Shown here: in pieces, positions 57,761-64,000 of the stretch
Position numbering within the stretch: the first letter of the stretch is position 1
Layout of the letters: the number at the start of each line of letters is the position of its first letter
Assembly (NCBI GenBank): GCA_022559845.1
Contig: CM040125.1
Span: 323,957,829 to 324,021,828, forward strand
Reading direction: 5' to 3'
Source of the DNA: Amorphophallus konjac
Taxonomy: Eukaryota; Streptophyta; Magnoliopsida; Alismatales; Araceae
DNA length: 64,000 nt
Program-made: the position numbers and the translations under genes
The notes under the pieces: generated by a model
The model's input: the letters and a program-made list of their open reading frames with translations, nothing else
Database searches by the model: none
Told to the model about the DNA's origin: nothing

Positions 57761-58310
57761 AAGCATGACAAGAACATCAGGCCCGACAATCAGCAGCTCA
57801 ATAGAAGATTCTCTACTCATCCGAGCACAATTCTCTAGTAGAGCACTCGCTCGGCCACTTCAAACCACAACCTCGACGCCTCAAGGGCTGAATAAATCTC
57901 AAGCTGGAGTGGCCAGACTCTATAACAGCTCCCTCAGAGCACACTCACAGCCACTTAACCACGAAAAACCCTTGCCAGCCACCTGACCTCGCTGCAAATT
58001 CCTCGAACCCAGCACCACAGTGACACACGCCTGCCAGCAACCTCTGCCCAATGCAGCACGATCGGGGCCACAACCCATCAGTAAGAAATCTCTCTATCAC
58101 ATCCCTTGGGCCCCGCACCGGCACTCTGCCGCGAACGACAACCACCTTCACAGCGCCAACGCGGCGCACTCAAGCTCTTATGCGAGAAACCAAGCGAAAA
58201 ATAAACACAAAACCCTATGCCAGCTACCAACTTTACTGGATCTTACAGACTCTGATCACTGTAATATCTCAAATTCCCATGTACGTCCACAACCATGCTC
58301 TGATACCAAC
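57761..58310 (-). repeat. Minus-strand LARD internal region, 5' part, with primer site
   Basis: About 550 bp of leader without coding motifs. TGGTATCAGAGC on the minus strand at 58297-58308, 2 bp from the LTR end, is the tRNA-iMet primer site. Confidence 0.75.
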
Positions 58311-61201
58311 TGTAACGACTCAAGATCTGGATACTGGGAAGAATCCGATACCATTCGAATCATGGCCCACCGCCCACGAGCCAGAGGGCTCGGAAGGGCT
58401 AAAAGGAGTGTGGAGATACAAAGAAATAGGAAATAAAGTAGGACAATTCAACAATTAACAGAAATAAATAATCTAACTACAATAGAGTCCAGTCCAACAG
58501 AAGTGCAGTCTAGGGCAGAGAGATGTACCCAACACCGAGTGAACACTCGGCCCGACGAGCTGGTGCTAAAAACCTCTGCGCAGCACCCTCGAACCTCGAG
58601 GAAGAACTGCCGCACCTGAAAAGTAGGGGTGAGCCTCCTATCACTGGCTCAGTAGAGATCCCGCGGAACCCCAACTATAAACAACGGCGGTAACGAAAAG
58701 CAGCAACAACAGTAGGAATAGCAAACCGGTGGCCGGTCAAAACTCGGCACTATAGCTACTCCAATTGTACCAGAAAACACTCACCGAGCTCATCGTCAGG
58801 GGACCACCAGACTAACAGGAAAACCTCTGGCTACGCTGTCAGGAAAACTCATCATGACACCGCTGTCATGAACCGGACACTGCCTAGAAAAACCCTCGGT
58901 GAAGCTCACCGGAACCCTAGACCTCTACCTCAAGAAATCACCCGGAAACTACACGTAAATCACGTCTCGCAGATGGGAAATAAAAACTCGAGTCACAAGA
59001 AACTCACACGTGACGGGAGCACTACCCACCAAAAGTAAAGCCGGATGCGTCCACTGACGTCTTACACCGCGCCTCAGGTGTCTCTCTACGACGCCCCAGG
59101 CGGAGACCGAGACACCATACAGTAACCAGGAACACAGAACAAGGACTAGCTGGGGTCGCGCTCGTCAGCACGGGTCCGAATACCCCCAACTACGTGTGCA
59201 CACACAGACCATGCACCCTAGGTCCGATCCTCTAGCTGGTTCTTCCCCCGAAGCCTGGACTCAAGCTGCGCGTGGGGGCCCTACGGTAACCAGCCTAAAA
59301 ATCATCTCTCTTGGGTAAGTCACTCCACCACTCCTGGGTGGGTCAGCACACACGTGCTGTAAGAAGGCTACGACTAGTGGTAGGTCACTAAACGTGAACA
59401 TGGAAAGCCACACACGCACCCATTGTGAGTAACATGGAGTACCAGGTGACTCGGAGCCACCAGACTCTAGATGATCCACTAGACCTACTAAACCCAATGG
59501 TCCTTTAGTCACACGACTCGAGTCAATCCGTCCTATCCCTAGGTTTGAAACCACTGTGGCATGAATACCGAGGTAGCTCACAAGCCGCCGAGTTAATCCC
59601 TCATCCAAGGGACACGCGGGAAACCTCCACCCTAGGCTGGTTGACTGGACCCACAGTCCAAGGCCACACACATGGCCCACTCGAAAACCACCTTCCGGAG
59701 AAACTCACGCTGTGCGAGGGAAGGCCCACTGCACTCATGCCGACTCACGGCGACTCAATCTAACGAAAGCACAACAGCCCGGAACATGCGGGGTCACTCA
59801 GATCCCCAAGACCCACGGGCAAGTTAATCGAGGTAACACGACACCTCCAGACACCCCAAAACACGGGCACAGAACCCACGGGGTGTCCGGGACATCAACG
59901 AGAACGAAGGTCGACCACTAGGTAACAACCAGGTCGACCGGGGCCCACACAATGCGAACGGAACACGACGAGCATGAAAAACCACGTGGCGGTCCTCTTT
60001 GGACCGTCACATCGCCTGGCGGTCTAGCCAGGACCACAAGGCCTAGCCTAGTGGTCCAGCTAGGACCACAAGCCCCGAAGACACTTGAACCGCAGGCGGT
60101 CACTCCCAGACTGCAAAGCAGGGTGGCGGTCCTTTGCCTGACCACTAGCCGTCGCCTAGCGGTCAATCACAAGGCCGCTACCCCACCCGACCTTGAACGA
60201 CCGAGAAATGGAAAACGGTCGTGCCCTGACCGCAAGGCACTGCCTGGCGGTCTTCACCAGACCGCTAAGCTCTCCTGGCGGTCCATCGCGCGACCGCAAC
60301 TCTCGAACCAACATAGGGTACCCCTAGTGGTCTCCCGAGGACTGCCTCATCCCCTAGCGGTCTCTGGAAGGACCGCTAGGTCGTCTTGAGTGCGAAAATG
60401 GCGAACTCCGTAAAAAATCTCATTCCACGCCCCGTTCACACCCATGTGAAGGGGAAAATAAGGGGAAACTTGTCCCCAACCTCTCTAGCACCGAGAGGAC
60501 CCATTAAAACCCCAAAAACGTGATCAAAACGCAAGATCCGGCTCACATCCCAAAATCATGCATTTCCCCCAAAATGCGGAAATAACCTTGCTCGGCTCAC
60601 CATGGCCTACGAAACTCGCGAGAAAGGAAGTACGCGGGTTAGGGATTCATCCCCCTACCTCCACCGAAGATTCCGCACGCCGTGGACGCCGATTCACCAA
60701 GAAAATGCCACATGAACCACCGCCCGCGCCCCGAACTCGCAGACAAGCTTCGCTGCGCCACCATCCCTCAATCCTCTACCTGTTCTCGCCGTCCTCGCCC
60801 CCGCGCCATCCTCGCCTCGCCCCTGCCTGCCGCCGTCGGCCGCCCGCGGAGAAGGGAGGGAGAGGAAGAGAAAAACAGAGGGGGAGAGAGTGAGAGACGT
60901 GAGAGAGAGAAAGAGAGAGGGTAGGGGGGTTAAAAGAAAATAGAAAATATATTAGTATTTCAGAAATCTGATTTTTGGCCCGAAATTTCATAAAATTAGA
61001 AAATTACGGAAAAATTACCTCTGCGATCCTCGGAAAGAGCACAACGCGCTGGTACTGTCCCGGAGTCGGAGAATGCAACGTTTCACCCTGCACAGAGTTC
61101 TCAAGGCTCGTCATGGAACAACATACATAAACCACGAAACGCTCTCCGGGGCCTACAAAAGCGATCCGATAAATATCCAAAAAAAAATCTGGGACATTAC
61201 A
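58311..61201 (-). repeat. Minus-strand LARD 5' LTR
   Basis: 2891 bp, TGTAAC...ATTACA on the plus strand, colinear with 41719-44646. It contains the GCGGTC array (about 59990-60390). Plus-strand ORFs of 100-145 codons here fall in the GC-rich repeat and show no domain. Confidence 0.82.
59990..60390 (-). repeat. GCGGTC/GACCGC array in minus-strand LARD 5' LTR
   Basis: The same array as at 43430-43830, with independent substitutions in individual stems. Confidence 0.6.
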
Positions 61202-61206
61202 ATGTG
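61202..61206. repeat. Target site duplication ATGTG of the minus-strand LARD (right)
   Basis: Second copy of the 5-bp duplication; see 41714-41718. Confidence 0.88.
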
Positions 61207-62235
61207 AATATATTTGAATGGTACCTTTCATCAACCCATCATCTTTGGGTGCTTCTTCGTCAAGTACAGCATTAAGACGTGCCTGCTGCCTACGTCCGCC
61301 ATCAGAAGTTTGCTCTTTCATAAGCGGGCAATCGGGCATGCGATGCTCCCGACTTCCACAACGTAAGCAAGCGCCAAAATACTTCCAGCATTCTTCGGCC
61401 GAGTTACCGAATTTCTCACAAAATGAGCAAGCCGTCATGACTTACTTTTCTTCTTGTTTGATCTTCTTGTTCTTGCCATTCCCATTGCCATTACAGGACC
61501 TTTTTTTGTTGTCACGGGATTGGTAAGTGCTCGTGATGCTAAACTTCTCTCTTTTCGTCTGCGTTTGTCAAACCTCCGGCTTGACTCCTCCCTCTTACCT
61601 TTGAACTTCTCGACCTTCTCCAAGGTCCTTTCACATAAATGAGCTCGGTGAACCATCTCCGTATAGGTACGGATATTTTGAGGGCCGAGTTGTTGAATAA
61701 AGATGGGCCTTAATCCGTCCATGAAGCGATTAGCTTTCAAAATCTCTGTAGCCACAAGATGTGGCGCATATAGTGCTAGATGAGAGAATTGAAGTTCATA
61801 CTCTGCCATAGACATCATACCTTACCTTAGAGAGGCAAATTTTGCAGCCTTCCTCTCTTTGACATGCTCGGAGAAATATTTTACTCGGAAGAGTTCAAGA
61901 AACTCTTCCCAAGTGATTTGAGCATTTTGAAGATGAGTAGAGGTGGCCTTCCACCAAGTACGGGAATCTTTGTTTAGTGGGAAAGTAGCCAATAGGACCT
62001 TCTCTTGGTCCGAGCATTGCATCATGTCAAATTTCATGTTCATCTCATCGATCCAATTTTCAGCTTCATCTGGGTTAGAGGAACCTTAGAATCGCGGAGG
62101 ATTCATACTTCAAAAGTTCATGTGTAAGTCACTGGCACCAGCTCTCGCGCCAGTCTGAGCTACCGTTTATAGGGCCTGGGTGAGACCCGCAACCGTCTGT
62201 TGCATAGCTTCCCAATTAGCACGGTTAGCGGCCAT
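61207..62235 (-). pseudogene. gag: Gypsy Gag, decayed, split from its protease
   Basis: From an ATG at 62235 the minus strand encodes a Ty3/gypsy Gag: core WWKATSTHLQ and WEEFLELFRVKYF at about 61970-61890, a basic region near 61500, and a zinc knuckle CLRCGSREHRMPDC near 61350. In-frame stops lie in the first 60 codons and at about 61820, and a frameshift lies near 61438. The frame leads straight into the protease at 41713 across the LARD insertion, so both fragments are one element. Confidence 0.85.
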
Positions 62236-62451
62236 TGTGAGAATGAGGTGCCTGAGAAAATAAACACTTAGTTATTTCCTTGGAATTTAGGAAGATTTAC
62301 CTAAAGATTAAATTCTAAATAACTATCTCATCCCGGGCTCTACCCAATCTCACATGGGTTCAGAAATTTCTTCCTAATTCATAGGTATGGGTCCTTATAC
62401 CTTGAACTTAACTTATGACATGACATTTTCCTAGGACTTACTTATGCCTAT

Positions 62452-62463
62452 GCTCTGATACCA
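62452..62463 (-). other. tRNA-iMet primer binding site of the decayed gypsy element
   Basis: Minus strand TGGTATCAGAGC, about 8 bp from the LTR end at 62471 and about 220 bp upstream of the gag ATG. Confidence 0.8.
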
Positions 62464-62470
62464 CTTTAAC

Positions 62471-64000
62471 TGTCACGCCCCGAGATATGCCGCGGAAGTA
62501 TGTCGGGATCATGAATAGCCAGCATCGTAAGCCTCACATTAGCAAGACAATCAGAGCGATAACATTCACACATAAGAAGAGTGAACACAAGATAATGTAC
62601 TCAAAAATCAATCTTTTATTGAATAATGATCATAAGTTTACATTAACACTTGACTTCTTGACATAACATCGCACTAGACTCAATAAAATAAAAATTACAT
62701 AATCGACTCATGACACTAGCATTTTAGGGCTTCTCTTGTTCTTCATTCGCTCTCACCCTCAGATCCGTCATTTGAGTAATCGGAATCCGATCCACTAGAG
62801 TTTCCTGAAAAGATTAGAAAAGTACGGAATGAGCAGACTTGCCAAGTAGGTATCTTCGTATCAACATAAAGGCAAGTTTAAGTAATTTACAATTTATCTC
62901 TAGAAGGTAGGATAATGAAATACGATAAAACACGCAAATAAAACCAAAATAACGTCACAAGTAGTAAGATGTGGATCATAGATACATGAGAGTTCATGTA
63001 GAATGAAAGCATGATCAATTGAGAATATAAAGTGGTCTTTCATATAACGAGAATGTACTTGCATGTAACGAGAGTGTACTTTTCATAACCTTGAAGCTTA
63101 TGCACTAGAAGTCATGTAACAAGAATGTATAATTTCATGATGAGCCTTGTGGATTTCACCCGTTTATAAAAAAATACTCCTGACGCAATGCGACGCCAGT
63201 GCTCATCATACCCCATGGTTTACAGCATGTTTCCGGCCATCCATCGAGGGGGCTAGCGTCGAGCCCTTGGACACAGTCCGTGCCCGCTCTTGCATCATCA
63301 AGTTATAAATCAAGCTACTTCCACGAGATATAAATAAAGTTTCGGCCAATAATGTACAATTCAAACAATAGTTTCATGATAGAAAAAATGAAGGTGAGAA
63401 CGTACCAAATTGAAATCATGAGATCAAGGATGATTTAGTTGGACAATATGCCATGGAGAAAATCCGATAGCATAACGGTACATTCATAAATTTCCATAAT
63501 TTATTAATGACTTATGAAACAAGATGTCGGGTTCCAGATAATCAAAAGACCATCTAGGAATAGAGTAGAATCAACCCTTGGGTCAAACCTAGGATTTCAT
63601 AACAAGACAGAAGAAGGCGGTCAGTTCAAGGCCGTTTCTTGATAGTAGCGATCAGGTTGAGACCGCTATCACGATGAGTCAACGCATGAACAAGGATAGG
63701 TCGACGTAGTGAACGTGTCACGTCCCGAACCGATAGCAGCGGGAAGTGATGCTAGGAACGTGGCAGCAAAACAGTCATGATGATTAGAGCAGAAAATAAA
63801 TAAAGACAATAAATAATATTCAACACATGGAGGCCATTAATTTGAGAAAAATATAGTTTTATTGATATTTGAAAATTTAAATACAATTTGACACAATAAA
63901 AGAAATAAATAAGAGAAAATAGCAAGACCAACTATACTAACTCGACTCAAGAAAATAAAAAGACTCGGTCTTAAGACTCTAGGTTCTCTCGATCACGCTG
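62471..64000 (-). repeat. LTR of the decayed gypsy element (outer end not resolved)
   Basis: On the plus strand it opens with TGTCACGCCCCGAG next to the primer site. No coding content is seen. A second TGTCACGTCCCGA start occurs at 63716, which may be the edge of another related LTR, so this LTR may end near 63715 or continue past the window. Confidence 0.55.

Larger units (their letters stand above)
41719..61201 (-). mobile_element. LARD-like LTR retroelement, minus-strand copy (interrupted)
   Basis: LTRs at 58311-61201 (5') and 41719-44646 (3'), primer site at 58297-58308, purine tract at 44647-44660 and a perfect duplication ATGTG. The interior, without the nested Sirevirus, is about 2.8 kb and encodes no retroelement protein. 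It is related to the plus-strand copy at 1796-38569 by LTR start, leader, purine tract and GCGGTC array. The two LTRs differ visibly (roughly 10% by eye at their ends), so it is older than both nested young elements. Confidence 0.85.

Overview
This window is plant nuclear DNA built almost entirely from nested LTR retrotransposons. I see no host gene, tRNA or rRNA. The evidence for a flowering plant with a repeat-rich genome is the set of families present: Ty3/gypsy Tat with a second RNase H, a Ty1/copia Sirevirus, chromovirus-type gypsy debris, and a large family with long LTRs and no coding capacity (LARD-like). The primer binding sites complementary to plant initiator tRNA-Met agree with this. 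The species cannot be named from the sequence.

Layout. (1) 1-1795: minus-strand LTR or leader of an unidentified retroelement. (2) 1796-38569: a plus-strand tandem of a LARD-like element (internal, LTR A, internal, LTR B, internal). LTR A is split by a 25.8 kb Tat-lineage retrotransposon at 6484-32253, which has 2.19 kb LTRs and an exact 5-bp duplication GTGGC. (3) 38570-40540: unassigned. (4) 40541 to the window end: a decayed minus-strand gypsy element. Its gag-protease region is split by a minus-strand LARD copy at 41719-61201 (duplication ATGTG), which is itself split by a minus-strand Sirevirus at 46917-57755 (duplication CAACA).

The most interesting object is the Tat element. Downstream of an intact 1196-codon pol it carries four consecutive genes on the opposite strand (A 28890-27480, B 26988-23878, C 23508-22224, D 21638-19167). 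Each has its own TATA box about 85-105 bp before the ATG, and almost every exon junction is phase 0. B and D encode a plant mobile domain (PMD) followed by a charged coiled-coil tail. C keeps only the tail. A encodes a different, PMD-like protein. Two interchangeable first exons are used: A shares one with D, and B resembles C. Arrays of CG-rich palindromes with core GGCGTCCAGG/CCTGGACGCC lie upstream of the LTR TATA box. The same palindromes recur upstream of gene B, in intron 1 of B, and in weaker form upstream of gene C. At the LTR and at gene B the last palindrome sits about 13 bp from the TATA box. The transcribed leader also holds six tandem repeats, five of which carry a three-codon upstream ORF (Met-Ala-Val-stop).

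Reading together: gag, protease, reverse transcriptase, two RNase H domains and integrase make up the copying machinery on the plus strand. gag and protease are broken by frameshifts and stops although the LTRs are about 99% identical, so the element may have been mobilised in trans. The antisense cassette converges on pol and looks like a separately promoted set of accessory nuclear proteins. Gene models were assembled by hand from splice signals and paralogue alignment; transcripts would be needed to confirm them.
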